Origin: Myrica gale
Taxonomy: Eukaryota; Streptophyta; Magnoliopsida; Fagales; Myricaceae
Length of the DNA: 64,000 nucleotides
Direction: 5' to 3'
Assembly: GCA_963930655.1 (NCBI GenBank)
Contig: OZ005601.1
Location: 28,458,921-28,522,920, forward strand
A program made the position numbers and the translations under genes. Below are positions 1 to 13,600 of the stretch, in pieces. How positions within the stretch are numbered: the first letter of the stretch is position 1; each line of letters begins with the position of its first letter. The notes beneath the pieces were generated by a model. That model did no database searches, was not told where the DNA came from, and worked only from the letters and a program-made list of their open reading frames with translations.

Positions 1-540
1 TCTTGATCTTTCAGTTGTTGTAAAAGTTCACATAGTCCTAGTTTTAATGTGCTGAAAATCTGCAGGTCGCTTGATAAGATAGTTGCTGTAAATCATACTT
101 TGTTTTGATTGTATAGCTGCTACATATATCTCATTGTCTCTAGTTTAAAGTAGTCGAATTATTGAGAATATCTTGCTGCTGTAAATTCACAATTGATTTG
201 ATTTATGGTTGCTGGAAAATCATATTATATTGATTTAGAGTTGCTGTAAAATCCATAAAACAGAGCATTTAGATTGATGTTCAGTTCATATAGCAGATAA
301 GTATATGTGTTGTAAAATCTGATTAGTGTGATTAATTTACAGATCTTTACTTGTTGATTGACTGAAAAATTGATTGAGCTATTTTTCTGTGATTGAAAGA
401 AAGTACAGATTAATTTTTTAAATACCTATTCACCCCCCCTCTAGGTATATTCTAGGGTCTAAACGTAGTTTCACTATTCACTTTCTCTATATAACATTCT
501 CTTGATTTTATTTTTGAGGGATCCCTAACTTGAACTTCGA
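1..540. repeat. AT-rich degenerate repeat, possible old Copia-type remnant
   Basis: The first 420 bases hold loosely repeated TTGCTGTAAA/TTGCTGGAAA words spaced by tens of bases. Around 428-446 there is CACCCCCCCTCTAGGT, a string often seen in the untranslated leader of plant Ty1/Copia retrotransposons. No coding sequence or LTR boundary is visible, so assignment to Copia is a weak inference. From 541 to 2296 I see no gene; the short ORFs there have no recognisable content. Confidence 0.25.
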
Positions 541-2296
541 TCGGAGGCTGACTGCACTGGGAAGTCCCTGCTCACTCTCCTTTCCGTATTGGAGGTTCTC
601 TGTCCATAGTTGGAAGGCTCTCCATCGCTCATCGACTAGGGCGAATTTTTCTGGCATCATCACGTACAAAATAAAAAACAACAGAAGGTTTTGCGTGAGA
701 CGTTATTGATTTTATTTCATACTGATAAATAAAATATTTAATTATTATTGTTAGAGTAAATGGTTGTGGAATCAACGGTTCAATCGTACTCCAGTTGGCT
801 AAGAATATATTTGGTAGAATTAAAATCTTCTCGTAAAAAAATATATATATATATAAATTTTCATAATCAACTAAAAAAATCTCAAAATTTTGAAAAAAAT
901 TCTAATACTTTTCACACCAATTTCAATATTTTGTCATAAAACAAAATTTCATCAAATATTTTATGTCCTTAATTTTTAACAAATTTTATTACGTAATTTC
1001 AAACTATTAACCCCTCTACTTGTATAATTTCGCTTGAAAAATTATTTAGTGCTTACTAGTTTTAATTAATCCCTCTACTTGTTCTGAAATATTGTATATC
1101 TTAAAATTTGGAATTAATAAAACTGCTCACCATTTGTAAAAAATAATAAATAAATAGCCTCGATACTGTATTCCTGTTAGATCCACGAGAACCAAGAGAG
1201 AGAACGTGTTGGTGCGCGTGGATTGTTCTGTAGATTCACGGAATATTGTATTATATAGTTTTCCAATTCACACTGCTACATGCCGATAATGTTACGCGCT
1301 ACATGCCATCATGTCATGACTCAATCAATTGTCCGTACATGCGAGATCAGAGTCAATTGGTAATATGCGGGATCGAAGTCAATTGGCAAAAATTACAGCT
1401 TAATACTATTAAGAAATCAATAGAATATAGAGGAAATTATTTATCTTTTTAGAATTGGTTTCTGTTAAGGAGAATGACACAACTCCTTTTATTGAAAATT
1501 GGGCCACCATGAAGGGTTCCCCCAAGCCCAAATTGCTCGACCAATAAAAAATAAACAGAAAAAGGCCATGTTCGATCTTTTGGTTTTGGAAAATCAATCG
1601 TTTGAAGAGAAAGATAGGCATTGAATTGCTCTTTGCACTTAGAGAAAAACAGAGAATTAATTTTTGCGGAAATATCTATTTTCCATATCGCCGAACTAGA
1701 AACAAAATAGACTAAATACAAGAAAAAGCAAAGAAAGTTTATTTGCTACTCCGCCTTATTAGCCAACCAAACGGATTAATCCATCCCTTCGATCAGGACA
1801 CTGTTACAGACCAATTATCTCCCATCATCCAGTGGTTTTAAGAGTTGTTTCGTCATGCTCTCATTATACCCAGCTGTAATACTAGTAGACTAAATACGCT
1901 GGTGCATTAGCCTGCACTGCTGAGGACTGCCGTGCTGGTGAAGGGCAGGCAGTCGTGCGGTGCAGCGCATCGGGGGTGGGCGGTGGAAAACGGCGTCGGC
2001 ACGGTGGTGCGGTGGGCACGAGAGAGAGAAGGGTCGAGAGTAAACACGTTTTAATTTTTTTTTAAGGCATACGGTGAAATGACGTCGTTTCACCCTCTGC
2101 CAGTTAAAAAATAAAGAGTCTGGGCCTAACGGACCCAGGCCCTTAAGGGAAAAGTTTGGATGGCCTGGGCCAATGGGTGTCGGGCTCCCAAAGGCCCAGA
2201 CGCTAAAAGGCTAACACCAGGGTTGATCTGGGCCTATTGGGGATCGGGCTTCCATAGGCCCAAACCAACTTATAAAAAAAAAAAATTTACATGTAC

Positions 2297-2768
2297 TAGG
2301 GCTGAACAACCGGAATGCGGTCCGGTTTTTCGGACCGCATTCCGGTCCTCTTAAAATAGAGGACCGGACCGGTTCCACTAAATGCGGTCCGGTCCGGACC
2401 ACTTAAGTGGTCCGGACCGGTTTTAATTTTTTTAATTTTTTAAAATTTTTTCAAAATTTTTTTTAGGTTAATTTCAAATGGGAAGTGTATATAAAAATGT
2501 TAAGTTTTAGTTTAGATTAAAATTAAACGTTTTATGTTTATAATTTGTATTAAAAATAATAAAAAAATATATATATTTTTTATTTTTTTAATAAATGCGG
2601 TCCGGTCGGTCCGGACCGCATTTATTAAAAAGCAGGACCGGACCGGATAACCGGATTTATCCGGTCCGGACCGGACCGCATTTTAAGAAAAAGAACCGGA
2701 CCGGACCGAAAATTCGGTCCGATTTTTCAGTCCGGTCCGATCTGCGGTCCGATTTTGTTCAACCGTAT
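2297..2768. mobile_element. GC-rich hAT-type foldback MITE (copy 1, degraded)
   Basis: It begins TAGGGCTGAACAACCGG and is packed with GGTCCGGACCGG-type palindromic words at both ends around an AT-rich centre. The interior is nearly identical to the element at 33582-34043. The right end has mutated (TTCAACCGTA instead of TTCACCCCTA) and the flanking 8 bp do not match, so no target-site duplication remains. It is non-coding. Assignment to hAT rests on the sister copy, which has an 8-bp duplication. Confidence 0.7.
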
Positions 2769-3099
2769 TAATTGGTCTTGGCTCCAAAATAAGGACTTCC
2801 TTGTCATTTTCGATTAGGAATATTTTTCTCAGGAACTTATTGCAGGACTGTCCCAAAGTCCAATCCTGAATTAAAGTTTGATAACCTAAAAGTTGGCGTG
2901 GAGCAGTTTGTGGCGGGGCATGGATAAATCTTCCTCGTTATTCCTCCTCCCTCCTCATACGGCCATAGTAAATCATGTTCTCATAATTTTTCTTTTTTTT
3001 GTAAGCCATGTTGTCAAATTCAAAGCAACAGACGTCTTCCACCACAAAAGCATCATGAGAACGTGGTTAACAACGAAACACTTGAATTAGGGTGATGCT

Positions 3100-3285
3100 T
3101 GAGTTTAAAAATTTTGGGTATTGAGGTTTGTGAAATATTATTATTTGTACAAAATAAAGATATTTTATGAGAGTTGATGAAAAAGTAAAAAGATAAAAGA
3201 TTTTTAAAAAATATTATAATAATAATAAATTATTTGATGAATTTTTTAATATTAACCTTAACTATTTAGAGTTCAAACAAGTATC
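3100..3285. mobile_element. Tourist-like MITE fragment
   Basis: AT-rich, with the phrases AAATTTTGGGTATTGAGG and GATGAAAAAGTAAAAAG that recur in the MITE family best preserved at 37906-38104. The ends are eroded. The surrounding 2769-3337 shows nothing else. Confidence 0.4.
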
Positions 3286-3337
3286 TAATTATGACTTTTT
3301 TTGGTAGGTTGTTATGTTATCAATTTCGAAAAAAAAG

Positions 3338-3694
3338 GAAAAGTACGGCCACAGTCCCTGTGGTTTCATGTTTGAACAAAAGAAAAAGGAAATAGAGGAG
3401 GGATTTCAGGCTATGGGGAAATAACGAACAGGGAAAGAAATAAGTTTGAGAAATTTCTTCGGTGTGAAATTTGATTAGTTGGCTTCCATCGTGTGAAATT
3501 TGAAAATTCTTCGGTGTCCACGTGGACGATTTTAAACAGGTCAGCGTGCTCTGTCAACGAGTTGACGGGGGAACTGACGGGGGGACTGTGTTGCAACGTT
3601 TCGATGACCACATGGACTAAATCGTTCAAACGTAAACCACAGGGACTAATTTGTTCAAACATGAAATCACAGGAACTGTGACCGTACTTTTCTC
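3338..3694. mobile_element. Foldback element with ~40-bp inverted ends
   Basis: The left end reads AAAAGTACGGCCACAGTCCC and continues TGTGGTTTCATGTTTGAACA. The right end is its reverse complement with a few changes (TGTTCAAACATGAAATCACA then GGAACTGTGACCGTACTTTT). The inside encodes nothing recognisable. From 3695 to 4510 no gene or clear repeat is visible. Confidence 0.6.
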
Positions 3695-4510
3695 AAAAAA
3701 AAAATTCGAAGAAAAGGAGTCTTATTGAATAATGAATATTTGCTTTGAGACCCTTCCGGATGACGGAAGAGATCACGGGCCTAGGCTTTTATCATCATTG
3801 GAATTTGGAGCCTGGAGGTAGAGGCTAGCGTTGTTTAGGGTTGGAAGTTTGAATGTATCCCAAGTTGCACATCTCTTTATTTGTTGTGCTGCTGAAAGAA
3901 TTTCCATTCCAAATTTTGATATTAAAACTCACCGAATCCAAAGTCATTAGACTTTTTTAACCGAAATTCATCTTTAACCGAAATTCATCTCGCCAGATCG
4001 CAATGCTAGACATGTCAAAATAAATAGATACTACATAATTTAATGATGTCTATATAAAGTTTTGGACAACATTAAACCTATAATGAACTTGTCTACCGAT
4101 TGCGTCTATCTCTCTCCGGTTCATAACAAAAACATGTACCTCCTAAAAGTAACTGTTCTAATACTGGATGTTTGATGTAATCCACGATAGTCATTAGTAT
4201 GAGGGTTAGTCGTGTAACAGTTAGTGGTGAGGCATTAATAAATTTTAAGCTGGACAAATAGCCCGCGGGTAATTTCCTCCTTATAATTCCTCCTCGATCC
4301 CTCCCTCTACGACAATATTGAATCCTGTTGTCAATTGCCATATTAAAATCAATATACATCAAATAATAAGATACAAAAGATGAGATTAGTGATTAAAAGG
4401 ATTTATTAAATCCTGCATCAGGCGTGGTCACCACGAAGAAAAACGAAACATACTTTCTTGGACCGACGAAAAGCGAAACGTACTTTCTATTTATTAAATC
4501 CTGCATTATA

Positions 4511-4662
4511 GTGCTTTGTTTACCTTTGTGTTACAGTACCGAGCTCATCCTTGTGTTACAGTGATGTGTACATCTTTATATTACAGTACGTTATGCAATC
4601 TTTATGTTACAATACTTTGTGCACCCTTTATGTTACAGTGCGGTGTCCACCTTTATGTCTAG
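4511..4662. repeat. Imperfect minisatellite, about six ~26-bp units
   Basis: Units end in the shared phrase CTTTRTGTTACAGT (for example TTTGTGTTACAGTACC and CTTTATGTTACAGTGC). Unit length is 25-27 bp and each copy differs by several bases. The following ~600 bases contain nothing I can identify. Confidence 0.65.
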
Positions 4663-5263
4663 ATTTAATGATTCTGCTTGTATTTCTTTTTCTATTCAGT
4701 ATTGCGACTTTGCTTATGACGTGGTTTAATTTTTTAATAGAATGTTAAAAAAGACTTACTTATCAGTAAGAAACGCTTCACTCACAAATATCACTCAAAG
4801 AAAACATCTCAAACACATGAAAACGTTCTTAACCATATGGAAAGCTCTGACATTCTCTCGGTTTTGAAATATTGTATGCAGGGAAAGTAAGCTCTGATGG
4901 GCGGTTTTCGAGAGAGAAAAGTTGGTACCTGGAGCTGGGGGATCGAAGAGCAGTATTGTAATGCGCAAAGGCCGTGTTCATCACGGGCCTTCAAGATGAA
5001 CCAACTATCTGCCATCATCTGTTATAGAAAACCAACAGGTTCCTGACCCCACAACAATTCAATCATTCAACGCATCCGAATGACTGATTTTTTTTTCCTG
5101 AAGCACCAAGCTCGGGCGCGCAGGGACGAAGAAGCTCCAGTATAAAATCAGGAATCTTGCTTTAATATTTCTGTTGTATTCTCCCTGGATATTATTTCGA
5201 AATGTATCCTTTGAAATTTCAAGTTTACTCTACCATTATCTCTGTCAACAAATTTAAAACTTT

Positions 5264-5430
5264 TTTCCTAATAGAGTATTGGATTTTGTGAAAAAATGAA
5301 GAAATATATGATTTTTAATATTTATTATAGTGAAAAATAATGATGTAATGGAGAGAGAGATTATATTGTAATTTTTTATTGTGTTAAAATTTTAGAAAGT
5401 GTAAAATTTTTGTTAACAAACGTAGCCTTC
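5264..5430. mobile_element. Tourist-like MITE (eroded left end)
   Basis: Shares the stretch GAGAGAGATTATATTGTAAT, then TTTTTATTGTGTTAAAATTT, with the copies at 5634-5820 and 37906-38104, and ends TTAACAAACGTAGCC. It is a non-autonomous AT-rich element with no coding content. Confidence 0.55.
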
Positions 5431-5633
5431 GACTAAATTTTTTGTTAACAAACATTCAAACACAACCAAAATCTATTGCTGATAAATTAATGGACGATGA
5501 TGACGTTGATATTTTTCTTTCTGTTTCTTTTCTTTTCCCAAAGAAACAGCGCGAGGAGGAATTGTTTGGAGCCCTTTCAATCTAGCCCAATATGACAAGC
5601 TTGAGTTTCTTTCTAGGTCTTAAGATTGTGTTT

Positions 5634-5820
5634 GAGTGTTAAAATTTTGGGGAGGTTAAAAATTTAGGGTATTGAATTTGGTGAAAAGGTGAAAAGAGAA
5701 ATTATTTTTAATATTTATTATAGTAAAAAGTAATGATGTGATAGGGAGAAAGATTATATTACAATTTTTTATTGTGTTAAAATTTTAGAAAATGTAAAAT
5801 TTTTGTAATCAAACCTAGCC
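5634..5820. mobile_element. Tourist-like MITE
   Basis: It follows a TAA and starts GATTGTGTTTGAGTGTTAAA; it ends ATCAAACCTAGCC just before AATC. The interior matches the copy at 5264-5430 closely. A TAA target site would fit the PIF/Harbinger-Tourist group, but the right-hand TAA is imperfect here. Confidence 0.6.
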
Positions 5821-8110
5821 AATCTTGTGCCAAAGATCTTACCATTGTGCAAGCGGGCCCCGAGAGTTGTCACCCATGTATAAAGGTCCAAAATGAAATA
5901 AAGATATTTTGCACTCTTCAGTTATGGAAGTATTTTCACTTTGCATCTTAATTTTTTTTGTTCTACTCCCTTTTGCACCTTCCATTGAAATTTGTTCATC
6001 TATTTAAACGGATTTTTTTAATTTTTACTCAAAATAATCATTGTATTCCTATATTTTTTTGACAATATATTTTTATGGAGGTAAAATCGTGATTTCATGA
6101 GCTAAAATTAAAGGAAAATTTTAATAAATTATTCAAAGTGGCTAAATTAATAATTAGTGGGAGCAATGTGATAAAATTAATAGTTTGAAGTGCAAACTAT
6201 TAAGGCCCTTATAATTTGAGGGCGCAATGTATTTATTCCTAAGTAAATAAAATGGTGAATCTTGTAAGGAAAAAAATTGAGGTGATATTTTTTTTGAGAA
6301 ACAACGATCGAGTGGCCCAATTAGAATTTTTTTAACCAAAAAAATATTCTGTATCAATATTTATGTTTGCTATAGAAAATTCTTTTGAAATTTTTTAACC
6401 GTCATTTTTTACAAACTCCAATATTTTTTACAAACAGACTATTTTTTCATAAACTCTAATACTTTGTACAAGTTCCAATACTTTTTTTTAGTGTCAGAAT
6501 TTTTTTTCTTGAAAATGTACTATTGGAGTTTGTGTGACAAGTTATTAGCGTTTGAGTAAAAAATACTTTTAATGTTTGTATATAATTTTTTGAGATTTTT
6601 TTTGTTAATTTTGTGAATTTTATTGGATACATTGTATGTCATAATACTTTTGCGAACGAACATGACTAAGTCTAATCATTACAAGGCTGATCAATTATAT
6701 CCGGTAAGGACGAACGTGAGACTTGTCCTTTTGTCATTACTTCTCATCTACCGTCAATGTGACACTCCGGGTGTTACAATCGCCCCTTAAATCTTCGATG
6801 TTCTATTTAGAACAGTCAAGGCCACTTTAGTCCGATAGCTCTAATGCCAAGTTGTGTTATTTTCCATGGAACTTTTCTAACCTTATATACTAATAAGTTG
6901 CATGTATATAATGATGGATTTTTATGGTTTGGAAACGTAAGCGCGTCCTATGGGTGGTGGGAAATGACCCGAGCTTGCTAATGCGTCGTTTTCAGGCTCT
7001 TCAGGCCTCTTTTTGTGATAGTACATCAGCTTGACTAAACTAGTATACTGCATGAGGCATGGTCATGACGTTCTTACAGCATATGGGAAGAAGACCATTT
7101 CAGCGCCCGAGGCTATGGGCTAGAATTCTCTTCTTGCGATGTAATTAATGCCAAGAGGCTTGGCTTAATTTTGTGTTGACTTCCTAGACATTATGGAGAA
7201 GTCTTTTTCCCAGTAACTTACTGCAAGACTATCCCAATCCAGAATGCATGGTAGCCTAAATAAGGCATGGATCACACGGAAGATTTCCTCTTAATTTGTT
7301 CCTTCACCCTCCTTACACGGCCATATATAATAAACGGTGTCATTTGATAAAGTAACAACACCTCAAGCAAACATGTTTGGAAAAAACAAAATACATCAAG
7401 CAAACATGTTTGGAAAAGGAAGACTTGACTTTATTATTCATCATTTATGTCCATGCGGAAGTTGCAATTTAGGAAAGGATCGAGCAAATGATTGCATCAT
7501 AATCTTGAATCACATTACCGAAATTTCCACTAATTACTTACCTAAAACAAAAATTTTCCAAGAATTTTCAAAACTTTTCTTTTCGTCCTTTCATGGGCCA
7601 ATTTGTATTTTCACCAATACCAACATCTCTCTTTCTGCCTATACGTCCTTTTTCTCCAACTCTAATAAAACCTTACATCGCTACAAATTTTTACAACATC
7701 CAACATCAATATCCTTCCATCTACCAATTTAATGTTCTTTCTGTTTGTTATGAAGTTCCTTGTGATTGGGTCAATCATGGGTTTCAGTGATTTTCTTTTC
7801 TTTTCCCTTTGATCCATCTACTCCCTTTTTATAAAAAAAAAAACCAGGAAAAAATCGAGGCAGTATTATTTTTTCAGTCGAAGATAATGGGATCTATAAA
7901 CGAGGAGAATGACATTTACGTGGAACTGTGGAAGTCTAAAACCAAGCGAGATGATAAAATAACGCAGTTACAATTTCAGACAAAATAACTGACTGTTACA
8001 AGAAGGAGGAGGTTAGGGCTGGAAAGATGGAGTCTCGCGCAGATGTGTTTTGTGAAGGAAGAAGTCGGCTGATTACAGTTTATATGGAGTTAGAAGTTTC
8101 GGGAGATTGA
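5821..8110. other. Gene-free AT-rich stretch
   Basis: I find no protein-coding or RNA gene. Near 6760-6782 there is ACACTCCGGGTGTTACAATC, which resembles the 3' end of a plant Gypsy-type LTR, but no matching 5' end is visible. The 131-residue ORF near 7340-7730 begins with two copies of a short QANMFGK phrase and then low-complexity Ser/Phe-rich sequence; I do not regard it as a gene. Confidence 0.3.
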
Positions 8111-8255
8111 GGGATGAGAGACCAGATTATTAGCAGCAGTGGGCTTCGCGCCTAATAGTTGTAGTAGTTTATTAATTCCTGTTTTTTGGTTTAAGGCCCC
8201 ATTAGTTTATTAGCACCTGACACAGCCTGTGTGTGGGATGAGAGACCAGATTATA
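8111..8255. repeat. 20-bp direct repeat 125 bp apart
   Basis: The sequence GGGATGAGAGACCAGATTAT occurs at about 8111 and again at about 8236, just before the long-inverted-repeat element. It looks like a small local duplication or the footprint of an insertion. Confidence 0.6.
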
Positions 8256-8263
8256 CGGCACCT

Positions 8264-9813
8264 GGAGTGCGTTCGGCAGCTGTTTCCGAAAACAGTTTTT
8301 TGTTTCCCTGCCATTTGAAAAGTCAAAATTGGCCTTGTCAGCGCCTTTCTTTCTAAAATGCTGTCAGAGTGTTACAGTTGCTGGAAACGGCGTTAAGCAT
8401 TTATATCCTGTTTCCGGAAACATTTTTATGGTTTAGTGGTGACGTGGTGGGGCTCACCTTTTACTCTGACAGCTGACAGGTTCATTTTGCGTCAGTCAGT
8501 TGCAGATCTGGTAGCAGGAGCTACAGTGTATAGTATATTCGAGCACCACCAACCTTGCTACATCGCCAAAATACATTGATGTACATTAGGACAGAAAGTA
8601 AAAAATATCTTCGGTCAAAGTAGGACATTACGGCATTCAAACAAAGCACTATTGATTTGTTTATTCTCTTTATTCTGGTCATATTTACAAAATCTAAGGA
8701 CTACATTGGCGCTTCGTGAACCTATCTCCAGTCTCTATAAAGCAATTAATAATATATGGACGCCTCTTTCTTAAGGTCCACAAGACTATGCCAGTTAAGA
8801 GTGGGAATGGAATAAAAATTTCATGATTGCAATATGTATTTTCTCTTTTACATGGCTAACGTAATTGTTAATTGGTGCTAAAATTAACCACAAAAAGATG
8901 TTGCAGAATAAATATGATTGTTCAGACTATATAGTAAGGGTTTTTAAAAATTTTGTAAATAAAATAAAAATGAGCTAATGTTTTTATTTTTAATTTAAAT
9001 TAAGGACTTAACTAGCGGTTAATTGGATCATTTTGAAGGAACTCTTGTCCCATATCCCATTATTTTCTCGCAACTGATTTCAAATCAAATCTCCTTTGCT
9101 TTCCAGCCTGGAATCACCGTCTTATTCCTCCGTCTTTGGGCTTTCAGCAAATTTTCTCACATTTACGTCAAATAAAACACTAATGGGTGTTTGTTTGTAG
9201 AAATTTTAGGATTTTGGAAATTTTGGGTATTGAAGTTGGTGAAAAATTATAGTATTTTATGAAAAAATGAAAGAGATAAGATTTAATTGAATAGTATAAT
9301 ATTATTTTATAATTTAATAAAAAAAATTATTTTATAATTATTTAAAAATGTTGTGAGGTAAAAATTTTTGGAGACAAACTCGCTGTTCGTGAGTTGTCTA
9401 GTCAACTGCAGCCAAATACTCACCCGTTCTCGCTATTTACCTTCAATCCAGACTCTTCCATGAACAAAGAAAACATGAAAAGATGTGAGCTTTTTCTCTC
9501 ACACGCGAATAAAGGGTTTGAACTAAAGTTACCCATACCTTACACAGCTTTATTTTCGGCAGGTTCTTTTCATTACATATCAGTTGTCATTATATATCAG
9601 TCAGCTGTCATAGTAAAAGGCGCGCCCCCACGTCACCAATAAACCATAAAAATATTTTCGAAAACAGGATATAAATGCTTAACGCCGTTTCCAGCAACTG
9701 TAACATGCTCTGACAGCATTTTAGAAAGAAAGGCGCTGACAAGGCCAATTTTGACTTTTCAAATGGCAGGGAAACAGAAAACCGTTTTCGGAAACAGCTG
9801 CCGAACGCACTCC
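8264..9813. mobile_element. 1.55-kb element with ~190-bp terminal inverted repeats (MULE-like)
   Basis: The left arm (about 8264-8455) starts GGAGTGCGTTCGGCAGCTGT. The right arm (about 9620-9813) is its reverse complement, with roughly one difference per 15-20 bp by eye. Such long inverted ends are typical of Mutator-like elements. The flanking 9 bp (ACGGCACCT and TGCTTTTCA) do not match, so the class is inferred from structure only. The interior has no transposase and contains a nested Tourist-like MITE. Confidence 0.65.
9184..9384. mobile_element. Tourist-like MITE nested in the long-TIR element
   Basis: It starts TGGGTGTTTGTTTGTAGAAA and ends GGAGACAAACTCGC, with the family phrase AAATTTTGGGTATTGAAG inside. 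It is nested in the 8264-9813 element, so it inserted later. From 9814 to 10615 there is only AT-rich sequence with no gene. Confidence 0.55.
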
Positions 9814-10615
9814 TGCTTTTCATTTCGCCATTACCGAATCTGTGAAGAACTGTTATACAATGGAGGCTTGCCATTGACCTTATCTTTCTCATATCTATTA
9901 ATGAATTGAATTCTTTTTAAAGTGAGTGCTTTTTTAGCAAAATTCAAGGACACGTTCGTTAGCGAAAGTATTATATAATACAAATGTATTTAACAAATTT
10001 ACAAAACGAACATTTAAAATCTTAAAAATTTATACACAAACACTAATACATTTTATACAATTTTTAACAATTTTTCACACAAACTCTAATACTTTAAAAA
10101 AAATTATAACAAATATTCTCTCTATTTATTTTTACACTAATTTTAATATTTTTTTATTAAACAATTATATCAAAAAATCTTTCTCTACACCTTTTTACAA
10201 ACTTTAATAAAAATTGAATATCATTAAAAAAATTTCACTAACACTTACATAAATCTCTATAAAACTTCGTCAACCTAAATATTCGATCACGATTCTATAA
10301 CATTCCTACCGTTACCAGTTTACAATCCAGTAATTTCTAACACCGAACACCACTGCAATGACACGTTTTACTAGAAGAGAAGTACTCTTTTTTTTTTCTT
10401 GGAAAACTCAAAGCCATATTATAAAAGAAAATAGTCACAGTCACAAGCTAAAATAGATACAGGAATAGAGCTTCGGAGCTAGAATCAAAGAAACCAGACA
10501 AATGGAAACGGGCAGCCCACTGTGCTAGCAGAGTTATTTTGTTTTTTTTTTTAACCTTCCTAGATTCTAAAGGCCAGTTCATGTTTCTGTTTTTGGTTCA
10601 AGCACAATTAAACAT

Positions 10616-13600
10616 TCATCTTCCATCTCCCAAGGCTACCGGTACATGGTTATTCATGCTATCATATCCGGCGATTTCAGCGCTTGCAACGTATGTCGCA
10701 TCGAGCAAGTTTTCGGTCTCTTCCGCATGCGACTCAACATTAACCCACGGATGCTTTTTTCCCTTTTTCAGTCCCTCTAGTCGAATTGCTACTTCCTTCA
10801 TAGTAGGCCTCTCCACCCCTTTCACTTCTAAGCAACTCTTTGCAATCTCCACGAACTCCTTGATCTGCTCCTCATTCCCTTCTCCAACTATATGATGTTC
10901 AAGAATTTCAAACAATCGATTCGTTTTTCAAAGAAGAAAGAAAGTGCGCCGCTAGACTTCTTTCCTCCTCTGGCCTATTGGATGAAAGTACATTCTTTCC
11001 AGACAGTAGCTCCACCAGGACCACTCCAAAACTATAAACGTCACTTTTCTCTGTCAACTGGTTTGTCTGCAAGTATTCAGGATCTAAGTATCCAAAAGTT
11101 CCTTGTACGACAGTGGCCAAAAGCTTTTCATCTTGAGGAACTAACCTCGAAGTTCCAAAGTCAGAGACTTTGGCCGTTAAATCATCATCAAGCAATATGT
11201 TTGAAGACTTCACATCTCTATGAATTATAGGCGGTGAAGCAGCAGAGTGCAGATACCATAGTGCTTCCGCTGTTTCTGTAGCTATCCTTAGACGAATTTC
11301 CCATGGTAAAATGGATATGCTCCTCTCCTGGTGAATGTACCTGGAAAGAGTCCCTTTTGGGACAAACTCATAGACCAGTAAAGGAACTTGTGTCTCTAAA
11401 CAACACCCCAAGAGTTTGACAATATGCCTGTGGTTGATTTGGGAGAGAATAACAACCTCGTTAATGAATTGTTCGGCCTGCGTTTGATCCACAATCTTGG
11501 ACTTCTTGATGGCAACAATCCTGTTATCCGATAAAAATCCTTTGTAAACGACACCAAAACCTCCTCGGCCAATGATCCTGTTTTCATCATATTTTTTGGT
11601 AGCCTTCTCCAGCTCCTCTGCAGTAAAGATCTTGACTGTTTCATGGGATCCTCGTTCTGATTTGTTGAGTCGTTGTTCCAAAATGAAGCCTCCATTCTCT
11701 TGAAAGTACTTTTCTTTAAGCATGATAAATTTTCTTCTCTTGAGTACAAAGTACAGCCAGGAGCTGAAAACAAGCGCAGCAATGATCCCTGCGCCAACAC
11801 CTGCGTTTAAATGGCTGAAACATTAGTCATTTGTTTATTGCTCCGTTAAAAGATTTTAAAGAAAAGGAATATATTGTTGTGATTTGATTAAGAGAGAGAG
11901 AGAGAGAGAGAGGTTTTGGCAGTGTTCTTTCCAAAATAGACAATAGAAGTCGAGCAAACTATTTGTGGTGTTTGGCAGTTCGACGAGTTCAGCGATATAT
12001 ATTTCGAATCCCAGATGTGTGAATAAATTAACAAGCAAAAGAAAAAGAAATAATAAAAATTACTTCACCATTTTTAGATACATACCCAGTGCAATAATGA
12101 GAATCCTCGATTGTTTGCCCTTTTCCTGGCAAACTGTTCCGATTGCAGTCGGATACTCTTCGTACCCCTCTTTACAATAACAGCTGTAACTGCCAGGAAG
12201 ATTGGTGCATATTCGATTGGGATCGTTGCAGGGGTTCGTTTGGGTTTTGCACTCATCAATATCTGACACAAACAAGTTGAAATACAATCTCAAATTGCTC
12301 ATTTAATTAGCATTTGTATGACCAGTGGAAACATGCATATTCAAATATATTAATATCATGCATGCTGAGTTTTTTTTGTTTTTTGCTAAATAATACCTCA
12401 TCTTATTACGGAAAATAAACACAACTACGCATATTAGAATCGGGATATGCCCTGGAATATCAAAAAAGAATAAGGACCAACACTACCCGACCTAGCCGCC
12501 CAAGAAGCAAGCGTATGGGCTAAAACATTACACTTCCGAGTCATCCCAGAAACCACACAATTATAATGGAAAGCAAAAAAAGTATAATGGAAAGAAGCAG
12601 ATGCAAGCCCTCAAAATGGAAATTGATATTGGCTTCTTGTGAGCCTGTTTCCTAAACAGAGCAAATTTGGGAGGAAAAAAGAGCATGCGAGACCAACGTG
12701 AGTTCTTGTAGAACAATTTGTTTGGAAACTAAACATAGCCAACTAGAATGGGAGAATCAATGAGGCAATTTCTTTTCTTTCTCTTTTCCTTCTAAACTAT
12801 TATCATCTAGGTGAGTTTTCTTGAATTTTTTTTTTCAATTCACTACTCGAATTGGATAGTCCAATTCCAAAATATATACACAACTTATGTATCGTCCTAA
12901 GAAATTCAATACTGTATTAATTATCACTATCAATCCTATAACATTTAAAGCATATTATGTCTTTCTTTCTTTAAATCAGACAATTTAACCGATCAAGATA
13001 CAAAATTCCCTAAGAAGTAGAGTAAGAAGAAGGTCAAAGTCATCCTTCTCCTTCTCACAGTCTAAATTGCATATCTCGTTTGATCCCTTTAGATTTGTAG
13101 TGATTGTTGTGTGGTACCGTCACTAAGTATAGATTAGACTGTGCTTGGAGGCTCATACCGGATTATGACGTCCTCTGAAAAAATACAAATATTTTCATAT
13201 TTATCTTTTGCCCTGCTACAGTGAGAGACAGTAATAACTGGTGGTACCCTGTTTTAAAACAAGGTTTCGTAGTCGTCGTCTTGTTGAGTTGAAGAAGAAG
13301 GGATTCTCCTTTAGATCGGCTTTGTAGCTGTTCATTTGGTTGAATGTTGTATGCTCGAATTTCTTGCAATTTTTTCTTTCTTTAACATTATTGTCAGGCT
13401 CTTTTTTTATCATGTAAAATCCTTGAGAAATTTGATAGTTCTGTGATACGTACGTACCTTGGCAACCATCAAGGAGGTACGGGTTTCCTTCGTAACCGCC
13501 ATTGCACCTGCAAAGGTACCCATTCCCGTTGTCAGAATTATTACAACTGCTGTTCCCTCCACAGACGTAACCCGACTTGGTCTGAGCATATTCGCATGTG

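Noticed and set aside
7337..7732. 131-codon ORF with a repeated QANMFGK phrase
   Set aside because: Only a short duplicated phrase followed by low-complexity sequence; no homology recognised.
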